A stretch of DNA of 64,000 nt from Litoditis marina (lineage: Eukaryota > Nematoda > Chromadorea > Rhabditida > Rhabditidae), in contig OZ038433.1 in assembly GCA_964036275.1 (NCBI GenBank), positions 12,238,446 to 12,302,445 of the forward strand, in the 5' to 3' direction. The first letter of the stretch is position 1. Every line of letters starts with the position of its first letter. Under the pieces are notes generated by a model that saw only the letters and a program-made list of their open reading frames with translations, searched no databases and was not told the origin of the DNA. Of the stretch, positions 26,311 to 36,809 are shown piece after piece. A program made the translations under genes and the position numbers.

Positions 26311-27085
26311 AACTAACCGGGTTACTGACTAACCTGACCGTGCGATTAGCTAACACCTTGGATGACTAACCGGGGCACTTCAGAAACTAACCAAATTGTA
26401 ACCTTTTCGTTAGCTAACCGTGTGAGTGGTTCATAACCTCAACATTCGTTACTAACCGACTAACCGGGAAATTTGTTACTAACCGACTAACCGTGACGGT
26501 GGTTAGTAACCTTAAAAGAGGTTAGTAACCAAAATAGGACTACTTTGCGGAACCGATTGTATCCGCTTCGTATCGTCTACTAATCCAGTACAAACAAGCT
26601 GATGGGCAGTTTTAATCCGTAGATTACGGTAACAGTACCTCAATTTTCATCCTAAAGTTCATTGTCTCATTTCAACCGCCGCGAGTGGTTGTTTCAGTCG
26701 TCTTTTTTATTTATTTAGTTTGTTAACCAGGTTAGCTATCAGGTTACCTAATCGGTATATCTAGCACTAACCAGGTAACCAAGTTGGTTACCTTCGTTAC
26801 CTGGTTAGAGTGAGGCTTAGGCTCAGGCTAAGGACTGGTTAGTTATCATGTTATCTAGAGTTACAGTGGTTATCTGGTTAGCATCCGATCTTCCGGTTAC
26901 ATAAATTGTTAACCTAAAATTTGGTTAGCGATTTGAGCAACCTGGTTAGTCTCCGGTTAATCTGGTTCTCCGGTTAACATGGTGAATCCGGTTAACGTGC
27001 GGTTACTAATCGGGTTACTATAAAGCTAACCAAAAAATAGGTTAACAAAATTCAGGTTAGGTTAGCTAATAACCAGGTTAGTTGT
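26311..27085. repeat. TAACC/GGTTA-word rich region
   Basis: This stretch of nearly 800 bp is crowded with CTAACCG, GTTAGTAACC, GGTTACC and GGTTAGC words in both orientations, far more than neighbouring DNA. The words are not in strict tandem. Many could pair, so the region may fold into complex hairpins. No gene is seen. Confidence 0.55.
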
Positions 27086-27197
27086 GGAATTGGCCCGAAT
27101 AGGAACCGAAAACTTATTGATTTCCAAGCAAATACTATACCGCTGTACTAAAAGTTTGACAAACAGACTCAAGAGGGTCACATTTTCAGAAACCGTC

Positions 27198-27617
27198 AGA
27201 GATTCATGGGGGAGTCCTGAGAAATGCTCCGCCCCTTTTTGGCCCCGCCCCCTTTTACCCAAGTACTGTATAGGTGAAATTTTACCCAGGTACTTTTTAG
27301 TTAACATTTCACCCAAGTACTTCTTAAGTAACATTTTACCTAAAAAGTAATTGGGTAAAATGTTACCAAACACCAGTGAGCTCTGACTAAGCGACAGAAA
27401 GTAGTCCGTTTTCAGATGTGAACCCGGGAAAATTTATAATTTTTCATCAAAACTAGACCGATTTTCTCCTTTTCGGCTAAAAGTAGTCCTTTTTCTAGTT
27501 TTTCTGACTATTTGGACAACTTTACTGGTGTATGAATGTTACCTATACAGTACTTGGGTAAAAATGGGGCGGGGCAAACAGGGCGGAGCGTGTCTCAGGA
27601 AACCCCCATACATCTCT
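27198..27617. mobile_element. Inverted-repeat element D with a second element nested in it
   Basis: The left end (AGAGATTCATGGGGGAGTCC, then CTCCGCCCC and TACCCAAGTACTGTATAGGT) is matched in inverted orientation by the right end at 27,537-27,617. Terminal inverted repeats are about 75 bp. Another inverted-repeat element (family C) interrupts it at 27,367-27,533. No transposase is present, so this is a non-autonomous DNA transposon. Confidence 0.7.
27367..27533. mobile_element. MITE family C copy, nested in element D
   Basis: Ends read CACCAGTGAGCTCTGACTA and the inverse of TTTACTGGTGTAT, as in the eel-1 intron copies at 20,851 and 22,981. The interior has the family's TTTTTCTAGTTTTTCTGACT segment. 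Confidence 0.6.
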
Positions 27618-27895
27618 ACCGTCCAGTTTTTCTTCCGTTTTTCTCAGTTTTTCTTCCGAGCCAAACCTGGATCAAAGTACACATTCTCAATTGAAAATTC
27701 ATTCTCCAAATAAAATTCACTGGTTATACAATTGAAACAATATCAGGTACATGCAAACTAATACTGCGACCGTAACTTCGGTGAAAAATCTAAACTATAC
27801 GTGAAAAATCAAAATCTACATCATTTGTGAGTAAAGCTATTTGTATTACAGAAGTAGATCAGCAAAAGGTCATATTTACAGAAAAATCGATCGAG

Positions 27896-29330
27896 TTAGG
27901 TCATTTTGGCAATTCTGTAGCACCGGGAGTCTTTCAGTGTAATGGTTTTCCTTCCAGAAACCAAAGCCATGAGACTCAACTTGTGGAAGTAGGTCACCAT
28001 TTCATCTTCAGTTGCCTGCAAAAGATAGATATCGATTTCCACATATGTTACACACAATACAATACAATACAAGCTTAATTTGTTTATTGTATTGTATTGT
28101 ACAATCAGTGTATTATCACTAGAATCGCTAAAATTGCCTACTGTATTACTAGACGTTAAAGTGAAAAAGGTTATTTCGACCGACCGTCTGAAGAGCTTCG
28201 ACTCCCTCCTTCGTCCAATTCAGATCCACATTCAAATCCTGGGTAATCTCTTTGACGACACGAGCGAAAGTCGCCTGAAATTTTCTTGTTACGGAAGGGG
28301 GATGTCTTGATGAAGCCAATTTGCTAGTCGTCGCCAATAGAAATGCAGGAGAATACTGTATATCTCAATTTTTGCTGTGTACAGATCCATGTCTTTCATT
28401 CCAAAGGTTTTGATCGAGAGTTGTAGAACGCTCAAGAAAACTGAAAAACAAAGTTTGACGAATCTATGTGAAAAACCCTGGAACTGTTGTTGTGCTTCAT
28501 GTTTGAGAGGTTCGACCGAAAAACAGTGGCATCAAACTACAAACACAGCGAGACAGAGCAACATACACAGTAGAAACTTTCCCATGGAATACCGAAACCC
28601 ATAGAACTAGACAGTTGAAACAAATTATACCTTTGGTATCGATAGTTTCTTGATGGTCAGAGGCTTGAGGGGGATCTTCTTCACTTTCGCAGCCAGTCGA
28701 GGCGACCTTCGAACTGGGGTTCCATCCCTCTGCTGAAAGGGACAGTTATAGGGGGTGAAATTTATAGGTGTTTGTCTCTCACCGGGATCGAACCTGCGAG
28801 TAAAAGATTAGTAGCAGAGCGTTAACCACTGCGCTATGATGGAAGACATGTGCCCGTACACAGCGAAAATTAGGATATACAGTACCCTCCCGCCTTTCCG
28901 TTGGCGACGACTACTCAGACCATACGATGTTAATTACAAATTCGTGTCTGGTCGAAACTGTATTGCAACAAGTCTAGAGATACAGTGTGCCCCGAAGAGA
29001 CGTCAGACGACGAGAGGGAAATTCAATATATATGACAGCCACGCTGTATAAACAGTTATTTACTGTTTTGCAACGACGCTTGTTCTGAGTATATAGGAAG
29101 TGGCCAAATCATGTTTGTAGTTTGCTCGATACACAATAATCGAATCGTAATTGTAGTTTGATTCTGATGTACAATGATAGATTCTTGGCTGTACGTTCAG
29201 CGATATCACTATGACCAAATATTAGTTGTAGATCACAATACATTTTCAAAAGAAAATCTACGTGATAAAACTGAAAACACAGCAGGAATGAACAAAATAC
29301 ATCGTATAGGGTTGTCTTGGAAAAAGCGGG

Positions 29331-29377
<47 letters not shown>

Positions 29378-30919
29378 CGACGATCACCAAAATACTGTAG
29401 CATACTGTATATCTCACTTTCCGCTGTGTTTTCAAAGAAGTAAGTATGATTGAAACGCTAAAAATTTGTTTCCGCTTAAAGTCACCTACTTCTCGTGTAA
29501 CATAACAGTGCACATGAAGAATCACAACTGAAACATGAAAAACATCGCAACTTTTGATTGCGAGAGTGCGATTTCTAGAACATTTCCATGAACCAACCAA
29601 CCTTTTCGTCGCGGTTCTCCCTGCGAGCCAGATCCAACGAACCAATCGAAGAACTAGATGATGTACTGAAATATTGATTTTTTTTACAATAATATTAACA
29701 TCGATTGAATTTGTTCGTTGCATGAGAAACAATTGTAGAGTGCGAGTACACTCAGAAATTTATGCTGTTCCAATGAGGTTTCTTATTCATTTCGAATATT
29801 CTCAAAATGGAAAAATCTACAACATGCACATATGAAGTGCACGATTTCTTAGGATTGTAAGCGTCAGGAGCCTAAATTAGTCTAGCAAGAAAGAACTACC
29901 ACTAAACACATACCTACAACAGTGGTACCTAAACACAGTAGGTGTGAAGAGCAATAATAGGCCGACAGTCTGCGTCTCTCTGATCTACACACTCTCTCGC
30001 TGCTCGTCTCACCTGGTATCATTCATTTCATCCCCAGAGTCTGATGAGGACACAGAAATATCTGAGGCGGCCGAGAAACGAGGAAGTGACTGGAAATAAT
30101 CAATACATTTTGGAAAAAAATGTAAAATCAATAAGACAACAAACTACAAAACGGAGCCATGATTAGGCATTATCGTTATTTGGCATCCACATGCGCTCAT
30201 ACACACGCCATTTTTGGCTCTTGCCCGGGGTACCAGTTTAGCAAAATGGTATGGAGAGAGAAAAGAGGGAAAGAGGGAGAGATACGTAAAAAAGAGAGAG
30301 AGAGGTGGAGAGAGGGACGCCGAGTGGTATATTGGCTCCCGGATACTTGTGCACACGGCCCCCACCTTGAGACTGGAATCATCCGAAGACGAGGAGGGCT
30401 GCATGGAAGATATCGGAATGTCCGTCGACTCCTAAAAAGAAGTCAGGTTGAAAGAGCACTTCACGATATGAAATGATCTCAACGTGGTAAAATACGGGAC
30501 TATTTTACGTTCGCCCCCCATTTTTTTCTTTTTAGCCGGAGTAAGTCCTGTGTTACTTTCACCCCCCACCATGGGGGGTGAAAGTAACATGGCTCCGTTT
30601 CAACTAAGAATCAGAAGGGGGGGGGGGCTTTTGTTAAGGATTGCCAGGCATGTTACTTTCACCCCTTTCATCCCTAAAATACTATTATACGATATCCCCC
30701 TCTTCTAAAATAGATAAAAATGGGTCAAAACGTAACTCGTATACAATCCCACGGGAGGGGTTCTACAACGGTGTTTTTCGTTGAAAAAGGTTGAGGTGTG
30801 AAAGAGAAGTTGTGAAGCATAACTGAGTGAAACTGCAAGTTAAGATTGGTTGTGTGCGATTTAAATAAGTTTACCTCTGATATTCTTTGCAAAACTGGCT
30901 CCCGCTTGATACGAACCAT
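27896..30919 (-). CDS. Highly divergent histone H3-like protein, 187 aa (left copy)
   Basis: Exons (minus strand): 30919-30875, 30431-30366, 30089-30013, 29665-29602, 28732-28631, 28274-28185, 28015-27896; all junctions are in phase. The start MVRIKREP is chosen because the right copy has the same start 22 nt after an equivalent TTTCAG acceptor (5' UTR intron or trans-splice site). Residues ~1-80 are Ser-rich and acidic (SDISVSSSDSGDEMND). Residues ~85-115 are basic (RRSPRLAAKVKK). Residues ~118-187 align without gaps to H3 from the end of alpha-N through alpha-3: FARVVKEITQDLNVDLNW, then VEALQTATEDEMV, then SGRKTITLKD. Trp in loop 1 and (A/S)GR before alpha-3 recall CENP-A; the loop length is that of H3. 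Hallmarks lost are the H3 tail lysine motifs and the LARRIRG end. A role in chromatin is inferred from fold only. It may be a CENP-A relative or a new H3-like class. Confidence 0.8.
28746..28916 (-). mobile_element. tRNA-derived SINE-like element, copy S1
   Basis: Read on the minus strand it has AACGGAAAGGCGGGAGGGTA, then CGCTGTGTACGGGC, a pol III A-box-like GCGCAGTGGTTAACGC and a B-box GGTTCGATCCC, ending CTATAA. It lies in intron 4 of the left H3-like gene. The right gene has a truncated copy at the same place, so insertion predates the duplication. Confidence 0.65.
29333..29374. repeat. (TA)n microsatellite
   Basis: About 20 TA units in intron 4 of the left H3-like gene. It gives rise to spurious Ile-Tyr repeat frames. 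Confidence 0.9.
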
Positions 30920-31822
30920 TCCTGGAAAGAATGGTGAACTGAAAAGAAATTTATTATTCACAAAAGAATGAAAACCATGACACTGAGCTAAAACAGTTTC
31001 TTAATCATTTTAACGACAAACTGCATTAATTCTAGGATTTGAGAGTTTAGCTATATGATTTACGTGTAGGATATTCACAGTTTATCTGAACTGCAATTTT
31101 ATCAATAGGAAGCGAATACAATCGGAAAATAACATCAGGCGGCGTAGCAATGCCTCGAATCTCACGAGAAGTTCATATGAGTTTCTCATGAGATACCTAA
31201 TAAGCTACTCGTGAACTCTTAATGTTGTAGCATAGAAATCAATAGAATCTCATGAGATGCTCATGCGAATAGCTCATTAGGTATCTCATGAAATTTTGGA
31301 GGGATCGCTACGTCGCCAGAAACCACAATTTGACCATAGCTGTGTGGTAAACAAGAAGTGAGAAAACCAACCTTATGTGAGATGAAAGATGAGTAGAATG
31401 AAAAGAATCACCGATTTTCTCGTTTCCACGAGTAAGTTTCCAGAAAGTGCACGAAAAGTGAACTTTTTGTTCAACTTTTGTGGACAGTTTCTCGTCAAAC
31501 GGGGGAATTTGCCTGGAAACGCGTTTTCATCCTTTTTGGAAATTCATTCCCAGTTTTCATCAACGGCGAGAGGTGAGCTTTTTTCATTTTTACCAGTTTT
31601 TCTTTGAACTTCTATCAAATTTTGACTTGCGACCTCATCAAAATCCGTGGCGAAGAAATATTCCTAATATGTAGAGATAAAGATTATTCGCAAGATGTGT
31701 AGTGATCTAATAAAACATGATCTAAAATTTTAGATCAATAGTTGTTGTTGATAACTTTTCTTATTTAAACTTTCATATTAATTTTGTTGTACTAATCATC
31801 TATAAACACTTTATTTTTAGGT
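30920..31822. promoter_or_regulatory. Shared 5' region between the left H3-like gene and the Ser/Thr-rich gene
   Basis: The two start codons (30,919 minus; 31,823 plus) face away across 0.9 kb, so this should hold the promoters of both. A block at 31,370-31,560 recurs inverted at 38,440-38,610 near the right H3-like gene. Both blocks hold an open frame beginning MSRM, but the frames diverge through indels, so I treat the block as noncoding. A splice from 31,577 could still add an N-terminal extension to the Ser/Thr-rich protein in frame. Confidence 0.5.
31138..31317. mobile_element. Inverted-repeat element in the shared promoter region
   Basis: Ends GGCGGCGTAGCAATGCC and the inverse of GGGATCGCTACGTCGCC bracket about 180 bp. 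Internal arms share TCTCATGAGATACCTAATAAGC and its inverse. It is absent from the right arm as far as I can see. Confidence 0.55.
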
Positions 31823-34800
31823 ATGAGTGGTTCGGAAGACGCTAATAGATCCAGACCCCGTGCAAGAATTCGCTTCTCCAGTGATCATTCGGTGAGCATA
31901 AAATATTTTCGATTTTAAAGAATGACGACTATGTGCTCCGATCTCAACGCTTCAGTCCTTTAAACAGCAATACACTTTTTAGTTGCAGTTTAAAGGACTG
32001 ACGCGCCGAGATTGGAGCACATAATCGTCCTACTTTAAGATTATTGATTATTTTAAGAGTTTTGAAGATAGATCTAGTTGATTGGAAGAGCGGTCAAGGA
32101 CTACCACTGTGTAACATTGTGATGTGACAAAAAAATTGAAACTTGATGAAACCAACTTTGGGGGTATTCATGTAGTTTGGGGCCGGCTCTTCGACAGCAA
32201 GATCAAACTACAAACACATTGGAACGATGCAACGCGAACCGTTCTGCTTTTTCTCTATGTTTTTCCCGACTTCACTTGATTGCAGTAAAGTAGGCGAAGC
32301 GTAGCGGCGCGTCAATCGATAATCGATTAACCTAGGCGAAGCGTAGCGGCACGTCAATCGATAATCGCGATTAAATCAAAAAATGGTTGTATTTTGGAAA
32401 ACTTTTTTAAATAGAGATTTAATTTATGAAAAAAAAGAAGAGTGGTTGCAGTATACTGTAATCTGGAATTTATGCTGTTTAGCGGGCAACTATCGTTTCT
32501 CTGCAACCACTGTACCCACTCTTCTTTTTTTCATTAATTAAATCTCTATTTAAAAAAAGTTTTCCAAAATACAACCATTTTTTGATTTAATCGCGATTAT
32601 CGATTGACGCGCCGCTACGCTTCGCCTACTTTATTCGGTTATCGATTGGCGATTGCCCACATTGGTTTAAAAGCCAGGCTACGTGTAGTATGGTTGGCCA
32701 CTAGGAAAAGTAAACATCCAAACTACAAATCTTCACAACGGAGCCAAGTTCCAACAATGTTGAGCTTTGTTGTGCAGTTATGGGACTGATAATGGGGGGG
32801 GGGGGGGCTAAAGAACGATACAGATATATAGGGGAAAATTCAAGGGACTTTTTGACCCCAAATGGAAGATCTTGGCTACAAAATCGCGGACCTGAAAAGA
32901 CCCTTTTGGGCCCGCGATTTTAGGCCCGAAATCTCCCTTATTTGGGCCTAAATGTCCCTTGACTTTTCACTTGAGAAAATACGTTCCAATAAAATTCTAC
33001 CGTATTTCAGGAGGATATTCCTATGTGTGGCAATATGAGTCCTGTGGCTACTTTGCCACTTTCTTCGAGTTCGCGAGAATCGCTCAACGGAAGGTGGGGA
33101 AGAGATTAATAAAAACGCATATCATGTGAAAGCTTATTTTACAGTACTGTTTATATCTTGAACCCTCAAAGTAGGACGATTATGTGGTCCAATCCCACGC
33201 TTCAGTCCTTTAAACTGCAATACATTTTTCAATTGCAGTTTAAAGGACCGTTGACACGGGATTGGTCCACATAATCGTCCTTACTTGAAATGGGTGAAAA
33301 TCTCAAATACTTTCACACGATAAAGTTAATATTTAAAGAAAAGTGCAGTTTGTTTCGGCTCTTTCTACGGAACTACACTGGCTAGCTGTCGAGCTTCATT
33401 CAGGAGGTTCTTGAGCACCAAAACACTTTTAATGGTGAATTCTATATGTAACCAGGTTTTTTGGTAACCTAACCGGTTTTTTGTTACCTATTTTTCCGGT
33501 TACCTCAGTAGGTGACCGGTTAGGTTACCGAAACACCCGGTTACATATAGAAATGGCCCTTTTTATATCGCCCCCAGAGAACGATGTACACATGTAAAAC
33601 TTGCGTTCATGTCGGAACGTAGATAGTTATACGTAACGTTTTATAAATCTTTGATCTTTGATCTTTGTGTATAAAGGTTCAAACTACAAACTACAATAGT
33701 GTTTCCAGAATGTTCCTCGATGAAATAGCCCTATTGAAGAGGGGAATAATCAGCCGCGATGCCCCCCTCCACCCCTTTGAGAGAAGATGCGAAAGAAAAG
33801 AGGAGGCGAAGGAGAAAAGGTACTCTTTCTCTCTCTCTCTCTCTCTCTTTTTCTATATCTATCTGAATTCCTCTCTCATTCCCTCTTCCTCTCTAAAATA
33901 GTTTATGATAATCAAATTATCTCATAAGTTAGGTTTCTTCCACGTTCTGGGAGTAGAGTAGAAATTACGAAAAAGCATTTTGTATGTTGATTGCAAAACA
34001 AATTTCAATCAAAAAAATCTGTGAATGTGAGGTGTCTTATTGCTAGCACTAATAAACGTTATTACAGAACTTTTAAAATTTCACATTGATGTTTCGATCA
34101 AATGTTGGTTGTTACATGTTGTTTTATTTAAGTTTAAAACTGTTATTTATTATAGCTTTTCTATTTCAGTGACGAGTTCGAACACTCAGACCGCTACTTC
34201 TCTGATACGGTAAGAATGAAGAATATTGATTTTGTTTAAACAAATTTATTGACTTCACCATTTTTTAATTACAACCCATCTCTCGATAGTCTCTTGTTTT
34301 AACGTTTTCCCTTCTTTCCTTGTTTTTCCATTCCAACCCAACCTTTTCAAAAGAATACTGATTTTTCAACAATTTTATTGAATTTCTTAATTTGCTCCTT
34401 TATAACAATCTCTTATTTTGAAAAAGCTTTATAAAAATTAATTTTATTAAGTTCCTTTAAGAGTTTTTCGAAGAATATTATTATCAACAATTTGATAGTT
34501 CGATATATATATATCTATAGTGAGTGCCAGATCTATAAGTTTCTGTCTCTCGCCGGAATCGAACCTGCGAGCAAAAGATTCGTAGCAGGGTGCTAACCAC
34601 TGCGGTATTAGATCACATAAGGAGCAAGCTTTTGAATCAAAGACGTGTGTGCGTACACAGCGGAAACTTAGATATACAGTACCCTCCCGCCTTTCCGTTG
34701 GCGACGACTATGTATTTTTCAGACTCGTTCCGGCAACAGTATTGCACTGGACATGAACAGTGACGTCACTTCCGGTTGCAGCTCCACGGATCAAACTACA

Positions 34801-36273
34801 ATCAGCGACCAAAGTACAACGAGAAGTCAGACTACCACCAGATGCACCATCTCGCCCGTCAGAAGTTGCCCCATGTTTGTGAGTTGATCAAAGTACATTT
34901 ATTTATTTTCTGGAAATTCACTTTCGGTGAACATAATCTCTCGTTATTCTTAAGTGATGCGAGCCGCGACCAAACTACAAACATGAAAAAAAGTAAAAGT
35001 AAACAACTGTGTTTTTCTCAAGAGCAGATTTGTAGTTACGGGTGGGGGTTTCAAAGTAGGACAATTATGGGTACCGATTCCGGTACATCGGTCCTTTAAA
35101 CTGCAATTGAAAAACGTATTGCAGTTTGAAGGACTGAAGCGTTGCGATTGGTCCACATAATCGTCCCTTTTTAAGTATAACTTTTTAAGTTGTTCGTTTT
35201 TAGCCGCCGCCCATTTCTGATACGTGTTTCGACGTCGGTAAACCGGAAGAACATGCAACGTTGCGGATGAGTGGACTCAGAAACGACGGCAGACGGTTGG
35301 TTCTCAGTTTAATGCAGTGCGAACCGTTTTTGTTGTCTTTTACTTTAGCCCCCCCCCCTCCCAATCCCATGCTCAGATTTGACACTTTGAAGAAAGCCTA
35401 TACGCTTTACGGTTATTGTCACCCTAGTTATAGTTCACACCATTCCTACTGAGACTCCTACAGTAACCTTACAAACTCTCCGAAGGCTGTTGTGAAGCTG
35501 AAAATGTAGTTCATGGAAAATTCACTCGTATACTTACTGTACCTGAGAAGGAGAAAGAGGTACGAAAATCCTCAACTTCTCCGATCAAAAGTAGGTGAGA
35601 AAAACGGCTTGGAAGTTTCGAAATCCTACTGTAGGAGTCTCAGTAGGAATGGGAAAGACTTATAACTGTATTTGTAGTTGTATGCCGTGGCTCTCCGGTC
35701 GGAATCTGTGAACTGTAGTGTGTATAGAGATCAAACTACAAATATATCTCTTCTGTGGGCGCTGATGTAATAACATAATACATAATAGGTCAAAAGCCAA
35801 AACCATTAATAACAAATACTTTTTGGGCAAACGAGAAAAAACTCAATATTTTCCAGTTACGAGCTGACCGTTCAAAATGAAGGCACGATTGTGGTTCAGA
35901 GAACCAAAAAGGTGATTTTACTTTTTCACGTTAACAATTTAATCAAACTTAATCATTTACACATTAGACAATGCAGGGTACAGTACTTCTTGGGAGTGAA
36001 AATACCAGTTTTTCTAATATTCTGGATAACCTAGATGACTAACATACACTATAGTCGGTACTGTGTATCTCACTTTCCGCTGTGTACGCACACATGTGCT
36101 CGATTCCAAAGCTTGCCGGTTATGTGCTCTATTAGCACAGTGGTTAGCGCCCTGCTACGGAATTTTGCTCACATTTTCGATTCCGGAGAGAGACAAAAGT
36201 TTATAAATTTGGGACCTCACTATAATCTATTTCTATGTTTCAGACACTTCTGCTCGTTTCTTGGAAAAACTGA
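31823..36273 (+). CDS. Ser/Thr-rich protein of unknown function, 174 aa
   Basis: Exons: 31823-31891, 33011-33093, 34170-34209, 34723-34878, 35204-35295, 35857-35911, 36244-36273; every junction is in phase with good worm acceptors, and a poly(A) signal follows at 36,335. The start MSGSEDANRSRPRARIRF is the first ATG after a TTTTTAG acceptor. Residues 1-120 are rich in Ser, Thr and Asp (for example DQTTISDQSTTRSQTTTR) and look disordered, with SP sites. The last ~50 residues are more ordered (CFDVGKPEEHATLRMSGLR, then YELTVQNEGTIVVQRTKK) and may form beta strands. I do not recognise the family. It lies between two H3-like genes and starts next to one of them. Expression with the histone-like gene is only an inference. 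Introns contain three palindromic MITEs and two SINE-like copies. Confidence 0.6.
31915..32038. mobile_element. Palindromic MITE family A, copy 3
   Basis: A hairpin with both TTAAAG...CTTTAA ends, starting 24 nt after the first coding exon of the Ser/Thr-rich gene. Inner bases differ (CTCCGATCTCAACGCTTCAG and inverse) but the architecture is the same. Confidence 0.75.
32286..32633. mobile_element. Long foldback element, ~350 bp
   Basis: AAAGTAGGCGAAGCGTAGCGG at the left is matched by CCGCTACGCTTCGCCTACTTT at the right, and pairing continues for over 100 bp (through TTTAAATAGAGATTTAATT and AAGAAGAGTGG). The left end is tandemly duplicated (AGGCGAAGCGTAGCGGC at 32,291 and 32,333). It lies in intron 1 of the Ser/Thr-rich gene. 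Confidence 0.75.
33167..33287. mobile_element. Palindromic MITE family A, copy 4
   Basis: CAAAGTAGGACGATTATGTGG ... CCACATAATCGTCCTTACTTG, in intron 2 of the Ser/Thr-rich gene. The outermost bases are TCAA/TTGA here rather than TTAA. Confidence 0.8.
33442..33550. repeat. GGTTAC palindrome
   Basis: CTATATGTAACCAGG ... CCCGGTTACATATAG forms a hairpin made of GGTTACC/GGTAACC words, like the region at 26,311-27,085. Intron 2 of the Ser/Thr-rich gene. Confidence 0.6.
34515..34711 (-). mobile_element. tRNA-derived SINE-like element, copy S2
   Basis: A full-length minus-strand copy: AGTCGTCGCCAACGGAAAGG ... AGTGGTTAGCACCC ... GGTTCGATTCC ... GGCACTCACTATAG. Its 5' end lies 11 bp before the acceptor of exon 34723-34878, so it is close to the branch and polypyrimidine region. 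Confidence 0.7.
35052..35174. mobile_element. Palindromic MITE family A, copy 5
   Basis: CAAAGTAGGACAATTATGGG ... CCACATAATCGTCCCTTTTTAA, in intron 4 of the Ser/Thr-rich gene, ending about 30 nt before an exon. Confidence 0.75.
35441..35651. mobile_element. Inverted-repeat element G, ~210 bp
   Basis: Ends CATTCCTACTGAGACTCCTA and the inverse of TAGGAGTCTCAGTAGGAATG are nearly perfect over about 25 bp. A half copy (CATTCATACTGAGACTTCTA) is at about 42,605. Confidence 0.65.
36050..36225 (+). mobile_element. tRNA-derived SINE-like element, copy S3
   Basis: Plus-strand copy with TTTCCGCTGTGTACGCACAC, A-box AGCACAGTGGTTAGCGCC and degenerate B-box TTTCGATTCC. It lies in the last intron of the Ser/Thr-rich gene and ends 18 bp before the final exon. 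Confidence 0.65.
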
Positions 36274-36334
36274 TCACTTCTCCCCTTCCGCGAAAGAATT
36301 GAATGTAAAATAAGTCACTTGAATTTCTCACTCA

Positions 36335-36340
36335 AATAAA
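36335..36340 (+). other. Poly(A) signal of the Ser/Thr-rich gene
   Basis: AATAAA occurs 62 nt after the proposed stop codon, a typical worm 3' UTR length. This supports the gene model. Confidence 0.6.
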
Positions 36341-36563
36341 TGTTCGAGAAAACCTTGTTTTTTCAATATCTGCTGAAATATTCCTATAACAAAACCCATA
36401 AAATATAACTGAATACAATGTTGTTGTTTTCTGTCAAAGCTCGAATCCACTAACTCAAGAAACATTTCTTTCAGTTAACATTTTCCTAGTTTACTTCGCG
36501 TAAACGATAGAATATAGATTAGACTCGTCCTCTTGCTGATCAGAAGATAGATATCGATTGATT

Positions 36564-36760
36564 ATAGTCTTCGCCAACGGAAAGGCGGGAGGGTACTGTA
36601 TATCTCACTCTCCGCTGTGTACGCACACGTGTCTTCGATTCCAAAGCTTACCAGTTATGTGCTCTAATGGCGAAGTGGTTAGCGCCCTACTACAAAACTT
36701 TTGCTCGCAGGTTCGGTTCCGGCGAGAGACAGAAATTTATAAATTTGGCACTAACTATAG
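36564..36760 (+). mobile_element. tRNA-derived SINE-like element, copy S4
   Basis: Full-length plus-strand copy: TAGTCTTCGCCAACGGAAAG ... TGGCGAAGTGGTTAGCGCCC (A-box) ... GGTTCGGTTCC (B-box) ... GGCACTAACTATAG. Confidence 0.7.
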
Positions 36761-36809
36761 GCGAATCCTAATGCCTCGGTACTATAATAATGCGCTAAAA
36801 AACATCGTG

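Larger units (their letters stand above)
27660..31570 (-). repeat. Left arm of a large diverged inverted duplication
   Basis: It contains the whole minus-strand H3-like gene, its introns and 3' flank, and a 5' patch (about 31,370-31,560). The matching right arm is 38,440-44,750 in opposite orientation. The 3' flanks still align (for example the block with ACTGGTTATACAATTGAAAC at 27,719 and its inverse near 44,690). Intervening insertions differ between arms. Confidence 0.75.

Noticed and set aside
27896..30919. Canonical replication-dependent or H3.3-type histone gene
   Set aside because: The tail has none of the H3 motifs, the fold is far more diverged than any core H3, and the gene has six introns.
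31389..31607. Frame starting MSRMKRITDF as first exon of the Ser/Thr-rich gene
   Set aside because: A splice at 31,577 would be in frame, but the inverted copy at 38,440-38,610 does not keep the same frame. I prefer the ATG at 31,823.
31823..36273. Histone-fold partner (H4-like) encoded by the Ser/Thr-rich gene
   Set aside because: Its C-terminal segment looks beta-rich and does not align with H4 or other histone folds by eye.
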